Positions 57,590-64,000 of a stretch of DNA of 64,000 nucleotides are shown here, in pieces. The stretch is taken from positions 5,580,001 through 5,644,000 of the forward strand of contig NZ_CP041244.1 in the NCBI RefSeq assembly GCF_006547145.1. Reading direction: 5' to 3'. Source of the stretch: Actinomadura sp. WMMA1423 (GTDB lineage Bacteria; Actinomycetota; Actinomycetes; Streptosporangiales; Streptosporangiaceae). The translations under genes were made by a program, and so were the position numbers. The notes under the pieces were generated by a model. It was not told where the DNA came from, ran no database searches, and was given only the letters and a program-made list of their open reading frames with translations. Position 1 is the stretch's first letter, and each line of letters begins with the position of its first letter.

Positions 57590-58498
57590 TCAGACGACAC
57601 GGTGGAGGAGGGCCTCGCCGCGCGCGAGGCGGCGGCAGTTCTCCGCGGCGACCTCGAAGTAGCGGTTCCACGTCTCGCGCGTCAGCCACGCCACGTGCGG
57701 CATGACGACGACGGTGTCGAGCGCCAGCAGCGGGTTGCCCGCGCCGACGGGCTCCTTCTCGAAGACGTCCAGGCCCGCGCCGCCCAGGCGCCCCGACTCC
57801 AGGGCCGCCACCAGCGCCGCCTCGTCGATCACCGCGCCGCGCGCCGTGTTCACCACGATCGCGCCCTCCGGCAGCAGCGCGAGCTTCTCACCGTCCAGGA
57901 GATGGTGGGTCTCGTCCGTCAACGGGATGTGCACCGACACGATGTCGCTCGCGCGGAGCAGCTCGTCGAGCTCCCGCCAGGACGGATCGTCACTCCGGGG
58001 CGTTCGGGTCGTGTAGAGCACGGTCGCCCCGACCGCTTCCAGCATCCCGCGCAGCAGCGTCGCGATCTCGCCGCCGCCGAGCAGTCCGACCGTCCGTCCG
58101 GCCAGCTCCCCGCCCAACAGGGAGCGGTCGGCGGGCCAGCCCTCGCCGCGCCGCGTGCGCGCGTCGAACGGCACGACCTGCCGCAGCGCCGCCAGCATGA
58201 GCAGCAGCGCCGTCTCCGCGACGGCCTGCGCGTTGCGGCCGGGCATGTTCGCGACCGCGATGCCGCGGTCGGCCGCCGCGTCGAGGTCGATGGTGTTCAC
58301 GCCGGTGCCGAGCTTCTGGATCAGCCTCAGCCTCGGCGCGCGGTCCATGTCGGCGGCCGTCACCGGGCGCAGCACGTGCCAGAGCACCTCGGTGTCCGCC
58401 AGCAGTTCCGCGAACCGCGCGTCGTCCTGCTCCGAGCAGCTCGCGATGTCGAGCCCGGGCTCCTCGTGGTCCATGTCGTAGTGCAGCAGCACCCGCAT
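57590..58498 (-). CDS. D-2-hydroxyacid dehydrogenase family protein
   Basis: This 302-residue protein shows the two-domain D-hydroxyacid dehydrogenase layout: the catalytic Arg in VVNTARGAVIDE, Glu in GLDVFEKEP, His in MPHVAWLT, and an NAD fold with LLGGGEIATLL in place of the usual GxGxxG. The variant Gly motif may alter cofactor binding slightly. It is transcribed divergently from the nitronate monooxygenase-like gene with 104 bases between the annotated starts. Substrates in this family include glyoxylate, hydroxypyruvate and phosphoglycerate, none of which is indicated here. Confidence 0.9.
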   Translation of the reverse strand: MRVLLHYDMDHEEPGLDIASCSEQDDARFAELLADTEVLWHVLRPVTAADMDRAPRLRLIQKLGTGVNTIDLDAAADRGIAVANMPGRNAQAVAETALLLMLAALRQVVPFDARTRRGEGWPADRSLLGGELAGRTVGLLGGGEIATLLRGMLEAVGATVLYTTRTPRSDDPSWRELDELLRASDIVSVHIPLTDETHHLLDGEKLALLPEGAIVVNTARGAVIDEAALVAALESGRLGGAGLDVFEKEPVGAGNPLLALDTVVVMPHVAWLTRETWNRYFEVAAENCRRLARGEALLHRVV

Positions 58499-58602
58499 GC
58501 CGACCCCCTTCCCTGTGCGACCCCGGCGTCACCCGGCGGGGTCCCCCGCGATTATCGTGCGTAGTGACCGGGAGTCGGATCGATCGGACCGAGGTGAGCG
58601 CC

Positions 58603-59595
58603 ATGTGGCCGGAACTGCCGATCGTGCAGGCGCCGATGGCGGGCGGGCCGTCGACGCCTGAGCTGGCCGCCGCCGTCTCGGAGGCGGGGGGCCTCGGCTT
58701 CCTCGCCGCCGGGTACAGGACGCCGGAGGCCATGCGCGCCGACATCGCCGCGACGCGGAAGCTGACGTCCCGCCCGTTCGGGATGAACGTCTTCATGCCG
58801 TCCCTGGACGTGGTCGACCCGGCCGCCGTCGCCGCCTACCGCGACCGCCTGGCCCCCGAGGCCGCCCGCCTCGGCGTCGAGCCGGGCACCCCGGGCGCCC
58901 GCGACGACGCCTACGACGCGAAGATCGCCGACCTGGTGTCCGACCCGCCGGCGTTCGTCAGCTTCACGTTCGGCTGCCCGGCACCGGACGTCGTCCGCGC
59001 CCTCAAGGACCGCGGCGCCACCGTCATCGTCACCGTGACCACCGTGGACGAGGCCCTCCGCGCGTCCGACGCCGACGCGCTCTGCCTCCAGGGGCCCGAG
59101 GCCGGGGGCCACCGGGCCTCGTTCGCCAACGTCCTCGACGACCTGCCGCCGCTGCGCGAGCTGGTCCCGGCCGTCCGCGCGGCCACCCGGCAGCCCCTCA
59201 TCGCCGCCGGCGGCCTCGCCACCGCCGCCGACGTCGCCGACGTCCTGGCCCTCGGCGCCGTCGCCGCCCAGCTCGGGACGGCCTTCCTGCGCTGCCCGGA
59301 GAGCGGCGCAAGCGACCTCCACAAGGCCGCCCTGGCCGACTCCCGCTTCACCTCGACGGCGATGACCAGGGCTTTCAGTGGACGTCCAGCCCGCGGCCTC
59401 GTCAACCGCTTCCTCGCCGAGCACTCGGGGGAGGCGCCCGCCGCCTACCCGGACATCCACTACATGACGGCGCCGCTGCGCAGGGCGTCGACGGCCCAAG
59501 GCGACCCGGACGGCGTCAACCTCTGGGCGGGCGAATCCTTCCGCGAGACCACCGAGACCCCTGCCGCCGACCTCGTGGCCGCCCTCACCCCATGA
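58603..59595 (+). CDS. Nitronate monooxygenase-like flavoprotein (NPD family)
   Basis: This 330-residue TIM-barrel flavoprotein has the FMN-binding and active-site segments PIVQAPMAGGPSTPELAAAVSEAGGLGFLAAGY, the catalytic His region EAGGHR and PLIAAGGLATAADVADVLALGAVAAQLGTAFL. Nitronate monooxygenase oxidises nitronates, and related enzymes act on other substrates. The ATG at 58603 has an AGGTG site before it; GTG 58564 is an in-frame alternative. The Thg1-like gene starts 14 bases after its stop, so the two are probably co-transcribed. Confidence 0.9.
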   Translation: MWPELPIVQAPMAGGPSTPELAAAVSEAGGLGFLAAGYRTPEAMRADIAATRKLTSRPFGMNVFMPSLDVVDPAAVAAYRDRLAPEAARLGVEPGTPGARDDAYDAKIADLVSDPPAFVSFTFGCPAPDVVRALKDRGATVIVTVTTVDEALRASDADALCLQGPEAGGHRASFANVLDDLPPLRELVPAVRAATRQPLIAAGGLATAADVADVLALGAVAAQLGTAFLRCPESGASDLHKAALADSRFTSTAMTRAFSGRPARGLVNRFLAEHSGEAPAAYPDIHYMTAPLRRASTAQGDPDGVNLWAGESFRETTETPAADLVAALTP

Positions 59596-59608
59596 AGGAC
59601 CTCCCCCC

Positions 59609-60349
59609 ATGAAGGATCTCGAAGCGCGCATGCGCTCGCGCGAGTGGTTCCACTCGCTGACGCTGCTCCCCGGCGCGTGGGCCGTCGTCCGCGTGGACGG
59701 CCGCTCCTTCTCCCGCTACACCGAGACCCGCTTCGACAAGCCCTTCGACCCGCGCTTCTCCGCGCTCATGACCGACGCCGCGACCGCCCTGCTCACCGAA
59801 CTCGGCGGACGCTACGCCTACACCGAGAGCGACGAGATCTCCGTCGTCCTCGACCCCGCCTTCGACCTGTTCGGCCGCGAGGTGGAGAAGCTCGTCTCGC
59901 TGTCGGCTGGCATCGCCACCGCCGCGTTCACCCACGCCGCGGGAGAGCCCGCCGTCTTCGACGCCCGCGTCTGGATGGGCACCGGTCTGGACGACGTGGT
60001 CGACTACCTGTCCTGGCGCCAGGCCGACGCGGCGCGCTGCGCGCTGAACGGCTGGTGCTACTGGACGCTGCGCGGCGAGGGCATGTCCGCGCGCCAGGCC
60101 AGCCGCGAGCTGGAACGCACGTCGGCCGCGGACAAGAACGAGCTGCTGTTCTCGCGCGGCGTCAACTTCAACGAGGTCCCCGTCTGGCAGCGGCGCGGCG
60201 TCGGGTTCTGGTGGGAGACCTACGAGAAGACGGGGCACGACCCCATCCGGGGCACGGACGTGACCGCCGTCCGCCGCCGGATCCGCACCGAACGCGACCT
60301 CCCCATGAAGGACGCCTACCGCGACCTGGTCAGGGGCCTCCTCACCTGA
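59609..60349 (+). CDS. Thg1-like 3'-5' RNA polymerase (tRNAHis guanylyltransferase family)
   Basis: This 246-residue protein has the Thg1 core: VVRVDGRSFSRYTETRFDKPFDPRF (with the first metal Asp), AYTESDEISVVL (the second metal Asp/Glu pair), and DARVWMG, WRQADAARCALNG, TSAADKNELLF, a region common to Thg1-like proteins. These enzymes add nucleotides to RNA 5' ends in the 3'-5' direction; bacterial members repair tRNA 5' ends rather than serving only tRNAHis. The gene directly follows the nitronate monooxygenase-like gene. Its target RNA is unknown. Confidence 0.88.
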   Translation: MKDLEARMRSREWFHSLTLLPGAWAVVRVDGRSFSRYTETRFDKPFDPRFSALMTDAATALLTELGGRYAYTESDEISVVLDPAFDLFGREVEKLVSLSAGIATAAFTHAAGEPAVFDARVWMGTGLDDVVDYLSWRQADAARCALNGWCYWTLRGEGMSARQASRELERTSAADKNELLFSRGVNFNEVPVWQRRGVGFWWETYEKTGHDPIRGTDVTAVRRRIRTERDLPMKDAYRDLVRGLLT

Positions 60350-60709
60350 CTAGAGCTCGGCGCCCCAGTCCCAGAGAGCTTGGAGGACCGGCCCCAGCCG
60401 GCGGCCCTGCGGAGTGAGCGCGTACTGGGTGCGCGGCGGCCAACCCGCCCGCCTTTCCCGTTCGAGCACGCCCGTCTCGACCAGATGCGCCAGCCGGTCG
60501 GTCAGCACCTTGTCGGACAGCGTCGGGAGGGCCTGCCGCAGCTCGCTGTACGAGCGGTCGCCCCGCAGCAGCTCGCGGACCACCAGGGTCGTCCAGCGCC
60601 CGCGCAGCGCGTTCATGGTGATCTCCACCGGACAGGACGGCGTGGGCTCCGCCGCGTTCGCGCGCGGATCGTCGGGCAGCCCCGGATGGCTGACCGTTTG
60701 GTGAGTCAC
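60350..60709 (-). CDS. HxlR-family transcriptional regulator
   Basis: This 119-residue winged-helix protein has the HxlR pattern: Cys in the PSCPVEITMNALRGRWTTLVVRELLRGDRSYSELRQALPTLSDKVLTDRLAHLVETGVLERE block, then YALTPQGRRLGPVLQALWDWG. HxlR proteins often sense reactive compounds through the N-terminal Cys. The GTG at 60709 lies about seven bases after AGGAGG. It is divergent from the small SnoaL-like gene, probably regulating it. It ends at the stop of the Thg1-like gene. Confidence 0.9.
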   Translation of the reverse strand: MTHQTVSHPGLPDDPRANAAEPTPSCPVEITMNALRGRWTTLVVRELLRGDRSYSELRQALPTLSDKVLTDRLAHLVETGVLERERRAGWPPRTQYALTPQGRRLGPVLQALWDWGAEL

Positions 60710-60764
60710 GAGAGCGCCTCCTAGCGTTTCGCCTCCCGATCCTGTCTACCCGGAAGGAACGACG

Positions 60765-61151
60765 ATGCGCCCATTGGCCGAACGCCCCGAGGACGTCGTG
60801 CTCGTGTTCGCCGACCGCTTCAACAGCGGGGACCCGGCGGCTATCGCCGAGCTGTACGAGGAGGGGGCGGTGTTCGTCCCCGAGCCGGGCACCCCGCTCA
60901 CGGGCTCCGACGCCCACGCCGCGAACGCCGGCTTCATGGCCCTCGGCCTGCCGATCAAGGTCAGCCCCCGCCACGTCTACACCTCGGGCGAGCTCGCCCT
61001 GCTGATCGTCGACTGGGTGATCGAGGGCGCGGGGGAGGAGGGCCCGGTCCGCCTGGAGGGCACCGCCACCGACGTCGCCCGCCGGGGCCCGGACGGCCGC
61101 TGGCGCTACGTCCTGGACAACCCCTTCGGCACCGCCGCCTCCGCCGGGTAG
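60765..61151 (+). CDS. SnoaL-like/YybH-type small NTF2-fold protein
   Basis: This 128-residue protein has the YybH/SnoaL-like fold: EDVVLVFADRFNSGDPAAIAELYEEGAVFVPEPGTPLTG and strands ending WRYVLDNPFG. The ATG at 60765 has AAGGAACG before it. It is divergent from the HxlR regulator, a pairing common for stress-inducible small proteins in actinobacteria. No active-site residue could be identified. Confidence 0.82.
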   Translation: MRPLAERPEDVVLVFADRFNSGDPAAIAELYEEGAVFVPEPGTPLTGSDAHAANAGFMALGLPIKVSPRHVYTSGELALLIVDWVIEGAGEEGPVRLEGTATDVARRGPDGRWRYVLDNPFGTAASAG

Positions 61152-61209
61152 GCCCTTGCGGCGGAAACGCGCGTCCGTCGCGTTTCCGCTGCTTCCGCCG
61201 GCCGCCGAG

Positions 61210-61770
61210 TCAGCGCCCGCTCGGGCTTGGGCGTCCCCCTTGCGCCGCGTCCGGTGCGGTCCGTGCGCGGTGCCTGCGGACCGCGTCGCGGGTGCCGCAT
61301 CTGGGGGAGCAGTAGCGGCGGCGTCCCGTGCGGGAGGTGTCGGCGAAGATCACACCGCACTCGGCGACCGCGCAGCGCTGGAGCCTGTTCATGCCGCGTC
61401 CCACGAGGTGCAGCGCGGTCCCGACGGAGATGAGCGTGCACAGCAGCGACCCGGGCGACTGGTCCTCGTCGCGGTAGTGCAGGTGCCAGCCGCCGCCGGT
61501 GTGGTCGGTCAGCCGGGGGTGGGCGGCGCTCGCGGCCAGCATCCGGTTGACCAGGGCGGCGCGCTCGTGCTCGCCGGTGGTGTCGACGACCGTCTCCCAC
61601 GCGTCCAGTGCGGCGTTGACGCGTTCCAGGTCATCGGGGGCGACCGGCTGTTCCAGCGCCAGCCCTGCGGCGCGGCAGCGGTCCGCGAGTTCGCGCGGGC
61701 TCGCCGGACGGCGGTTGGCCAGCTCGGCCGCCAGGTTCACGGCGTCCGCGCCGTAAGGGTTGAGGTGCAT
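61210..61770 (-). CDS. CGNR zinc-finger domain protein (ABATE)
   Basis: This 186-residue protein has the ABATE N-terminal domain (GADAVNLAAELANRRPASPRELADRC onward) and a C-terminal zinc ribbon with Cys residues in RCAVAECGVIFADTSRTGRRRYCSPRCGTR. The name-giving CGNR motif is CGTR here. Such proteins are presumed DNA- or RNA-binding regulators. It is divergent from an MFS gene with only 26 bases between starts, so the promoters overlap each other's coding regions and mutual control is likely. Confidence 0.88.
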   Translation of the reverse strand: MHLNPYGADAVNLAAELANRRPASPRELADRCRAAGLALEQPVAPDDLERVNAALDAWETVVDTTGEHERAALVNRMLAASAAHPRLTDHTGGGWHLHYRDEDQSPGSLLCTLISVGTALHLVGRGMNRLQRCAVAECGVIFADTSRTGRRRYCSPRCGTRDAVRRHRARTAPDAAQGGRPSPSGR

Positions 61771-61796
61771 AAAGGCATTACATCACCCTGGTCCCC

Positions 61797-63086
61797 ATGG
61801 ATCAGGACAGACGACCCCCCGTGGTGCAGCAGGCGGTCGCCTCATCCGCGAACGGCGTCGCCGCGCGGGCGTCCGGTGCCTGGCGGTACCGGTGGACCAT
61901 CCTCGGCATCGCGACGTTCACGCAAGCCGCTTCCGCGTTCTTCGTGCAGGGGATCGGGGCGATGGGCCTCCACCTCCAGCGCGACCTGCACCTGAGCACG
62001 GCCCAGCTGGGGCTGCTCATCTCGGCGGCGCAGCTGCTGCCCATGGCCGGCCTCGTGGTGGCCGGGAGGCTGCTGGACCGCCATGACGAGCGCTGGGTCG
62101 TCGGGCTCGGGGCCTGCCTGGTCGGTGCGGCTCTGTGCGCGGGGAGCGCGGTGCCGGGCTACGCGTCCCTGCTCCTGGTCCTGCTGGTCGTCGGCGCCGG
62201 GTACAGCACCGTGCAACCCGGCGGGAGCAAGTCGGTGGCGTCCTGGTTCGACGCGTCCCAGCGGGGGTTCGCGATGGGCGTCCGCCAAGCGGGCCTGCCC
62301 CTGGGCGGCGCGCTCGCCTCGGCCGTCCTGCCCCTCGTCGCCGGGGCGTTCGGCTGGCGCGCGGCGCTCCTGACCGGCGGACTCGTCGCGCTGCTCGGCG
62401 CGGGCGGGTTCATGGGCCTCTACCGCCGGCCGCCCGCCCGGCCGCCGGACCCGGTCGATCCGCGGCCGGGCCTCCGGAAGCGGACGCACCGCGAAACGTC
62501 CCTCGTGACGATCGTGCTGTCCGGGACGAGCCTGATCTCCGTCCAGTGCGGGGTGGGCATCCTGACCGTGCTGTACCTCCACGAGAGGACGTCCGTGGAG
62601 GCGGGCGCGGCGGCGCTCGTCCTGGTGGCGTCGCAGGGAGCGGGCGTAGCCGGCCGCATCTGCCTGGCGGCCTGGAGCGACCGCAGCGGACGCGGACGCT
62701 ACGTCGCCGTCATGGCCTGCATGGTCGCGGTGATCGCCGGAATGTCCGTGCTGATGACGCCGCTCGGCCGTTCGCCCGCGGCGGCGTGCGCCGTCTTCGT
62801 CTGGCTCGGCTTCTTCGGGCTCGGCTGGTACGGCCCGTGGGTCGCCTACGTGACCGAATCGGCCCCGCCGGACAGGACGGGATCGGTCCTCGGCCTGGCC
62901 ATGGCCGCCAACCAGATCGCCATCGTCCTGGTGCCGCCGGGGCTCGGCCTCCTCAAGGACATGACCGGCGGCTTCTCCTCGGCCTGGGGCATCCTGACCG
63001 CGATGACGGCCGCGGCCTTGATCGTCACGGCGCGGGGGCCGGGAAGGACGCCTGCCGGTCGCCCGGCTCGGGAACCGAACCGCTGA
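61797..63086 (+). CDS. MFS transporter
   Basis: This 429-residue permease has 12 hydrophobic segments, with GLLISAAQLLPMAGLVVAGRLLDRHDERWVV (motif A-like), a long basic cytoplasmic loop near residue 210 (RRPPARPPDPVDPRPGLRKRTHRE) and a second motif-A copy in AAWSDRSGRGRYVAVM. It resembles the CynX/nitrate-type or oxalate-formate family of 12-TM permeases; the substrate is unknown. Only 26 bases separate it from the divergent CGNR-domain gene, and no ribosome binding site is visible. Confidence 0.88.
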   Translation: MDQDRRPPVVQQAVASSANGVAARASGAWRYRWTILGIATFTQAASAFFVQGIGAMGLHLQRDLHLSTAQLGLLISAAQLLPMAGLVVAGRLLDRHDERWVVGLGACLVGAALCAGSAVPGYASLLLVLLVVGAGYSTVQPGGSKSVASWFDASQRGFAMGVRQAGLPLGGALASAVLPLVAGAFGWRAALLTGGLVALLGAGGFMGLYRRPPARPPDPVDPRPGLRKRTHRETSLVTIVLSGTSLISVQCGVGILTVLYLHERTSVEAGAAALVLVASQGAGVAGRICLAAWSDRSGRGRYVAVMACMVAVIAGMSVLMTPLGRSPAAACAVFVWLGFFGLGWYGPWVAYVTESAPPDRTGSVLGLAMAANQIAIVLVPPGLGLLKDMTGGFSSAWGILTAMTAAALIVTARGPGRTPAGRPAREPNR

Positions 63087-63276
63087 CCCGGGGCGGCGTC
63101 GCCGTCCCGGCGAGGGCGCACACCGGTCCGTGGTCCGCGGTTCGACCAGGCGGAACGTTCTCGTCGGAGTCTCCGGGAAAAAATGCTGGGGGCGTGTCGA
63201 TTACGGCCGTCCTCCGTTCGACCTAGGGATGAGAGGGTCCCGAGGGAGGGGTCCGGAGGAACAGGGAGACACGGAA

Positions 63277-63693
63277 ATGAAGTACATGCTGATCATGCGG
63301 GCGACCGACGAGGCGTACGCGGGCATGGCGGAGACGGACCACGCCGAGATGATCGAGACCGTGGGCCGGTTCAACCAGGAGCTGATCCAGGCCGGCGTGC
63401 TGCTCGCCGCGGAGGGGCTCGACGACCCGTCCGAGAGCGTGGTGGTCGACCACTCCACCGAGCCGCCCGCGGTCACCGACGGCCCCTACGGCGAGACGAA
63501 GGAGCTGTTCGGCGGGTTCTACATCCTCGACGTGGCCTCGAAGGAGGAGGCCGTCGAGTGGGCCAAGCGCGCACCGGCCGGGGCCGGCTTCAAGACCGAG
63601 ATCCGCCGGGTCCCCACCATCGACGAGTTCCCGCAGGACAACGAGTGGATCAAGAAGGAGCGGGCGTGGCGCGAGGCGACGGGCCAGCTGTGA
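63277..63693 (+). CDS. YCII-domain (DGPF) protein
   Basis: This 138-residue protein is of the DGPF/YCII type: KYMLIMRATDEAYAGM at the N-terminus, then TDGPYGETKELFGGFYILDV, the DGPF hallmark, and GAGFKTEIRRVPTIDEF. The ATG at 63277 is preceded by GGGAG some nine bases away. Its stop overlaps the start of a sigma factor gene as GTGA; DGPF proteins are typical partners of ECF42 sigma factors. It may be a sensor or enzymatic partner of that sigma factor. Confidence 0.92.
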   Translation: MKYMLIMRATDEAYAGMAETDHAEMIETVGRFNQELIQAGVLLAAEGLDDPSESVVVDHSTEPPAVTDGPYGETKELFGGFYILDVASKEEAVEWAKRAPAGAGFKTEIRRVPTIDEFPQDNEWIKKERAWREATGQL

Positions 63694-64000
63694 CGGGCGA
63701 CCCCACCGGCCGCGAGGCCGTCGCCGCGGTCTGGCGGGTCGAGTCCGCGCGGATCGTCGGCGGCCTCGCCCGCTACACCGGCGACTTCGCCCTGGCCGAG
63801 GACCTCGCCCAGGAGGCGCTGGCCGAGGCGCTCGTGACGTGGCCGCGCGACGGCGTCCCCCGCAACCCCTCGGGGTGGCTGCTCACCGTCGGCAGGCGGC
63901 GCGCGATCGACGCGTTCCGCCGCCGCTCCGCCCTCGACGAGAAGTACGCCGCCCTCGCCCACGAGCTGGGGGAGGGCGGCGTCGCCGCGGGAAGCCCTCC
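63690..64000 (+). CDS. ECF42-type RNA polymerase sigma factor, partial
   Basis: The first ~103 residues of a sigma factor are seen before the window ends. Region 2 is clear: VWRVESARIVGGLARYTGDFALAEDLAQEALAEALVTWPRDGVPRNPSGWLLTVGRRRAIDAFRRRSALDEKY. The SARIVGGLARYTGD-type start and pairing with a DGPF protein place it in ECF42, whose long C-terminal extension lies beyond the window. The GTG start overlaps the YCII gene stop. Confidence 0.9.
   Translation, partial: MTGDPTGREAVAAVWRVESARIVGGLARYTGDFALAEDLAQEALAEALVTWPRDGVPRNPSGWLLTVGRRRAIDAFRRRSALDEKYAALAHELGEGGVAAGSP

Noticed and set aside
1..64000. CRISPR array, tRNA or rRNA genes
   Set aside because: No regularly spaced repeats with unique spacers were seen, and no cloverleaf with TTCRA loop or rRNA core sequence was recognised.

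Overview
The window is 64 kb of very G+C-rich actinobacterial chromosome. Evidence for this is the strong G/C third-position bias, frequent GTG starts behind GGAGG-type ribosome binding sites, a mycothiol S-conjugate amidase (mycothiol is the actinobacterial thiol), a Nur-type nickel box before an Fe/Mn superoxide dismutase, and a cobalamin riboswitch before class I nrdAB, an arrangement known from Streptomyces. The gene repertoire fits a soil actinomycete of the Actinomadura/Thermomonosporaceae or Streptosporangiales kind; this placement is inference, since no search was possible. No tRNA, rRNA, CRISPR array, prophage or biosynthetic megasynthase was seen.

Layout. 0-10 kb: a Nudix hydrolase; a translationally coupled response regulator, kinase and membrane-protein operon; a GCS2-family ligase; an orphan sensor kinase; YceI; a lipoprotein L,D-transpeptidase; and a secreted protein ending exactly at LPVTG. 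10-20 kb: a GlxA-type regulator divergent from a dienelactone-hydrolase-like gene; a hydrolase/TetR divergent pair with two operator dyads; an alpha/beta hydrolase whose 3' end is replaced by a repeat; an ECF sigma factor; a FadD19-like acyl-CoA ligase; a membrane Ser/Thr kinase; and a short Rho paralogue. 20-30 kb: an enoyl-CoA hydratase, a coiled-coil membrane protein, a NarL-type two-component system, an MFS exporter with mycothiol conjugate amidase, a polysaccharide deacetylase, and a second MFS with a GAF-LuxR regulator. 30-36 kb: a complete IS1182-type insertion sequence sitting at the stop codon of a two-gene acyl-CoA ligase operon. 36-43 kb: AhpD-like protein, TetR-MMPL operon, GNAT, a monooxygenase-like/truncated-hemoglobin fusion, and a YcnI-CopC copper locus. 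43-50 kb: riboswitch-nrdA-nrdB, a small basic protein, Nur-controlled SOD, thioesterase-dehydrogenase, and a PaaX-family regulator. 50-56 kb: a catabolic run of acyl-CoA dehydrogenase, enoyl-CoA hydratase, cytochrome P450 and alcohol dehydrogenase. 56-64 kb: regulators, a 2-hydroxyacid dehydrogenase, a nitronate monooxygenase-like gene followed by a bacterial Thg1-like 3'-5' polymerase, an MFS permease, and a YCII/ECF sigma pair cut by the window end.

The most unusual structure is an interspersed element of about 175 bp present three times (13507-13682, 22168-22343 inverted, 30499-30669). It has imperfect inverted ends and many short internal palindromes. One copy has replaced the 3' end of a hydrolase gene, and another abuts the stop codon of an acyl-CoA ligase, where the insertion sequence later landed. 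A second repeat family, a G-rich unit of 57 nt, is duplicated in frame inside the ribonucleotide reductase large-subunit gene and recurs as a 27-nt core near 22.4 kb. The window also contains several well-formed predicted operators that overlap promoters.
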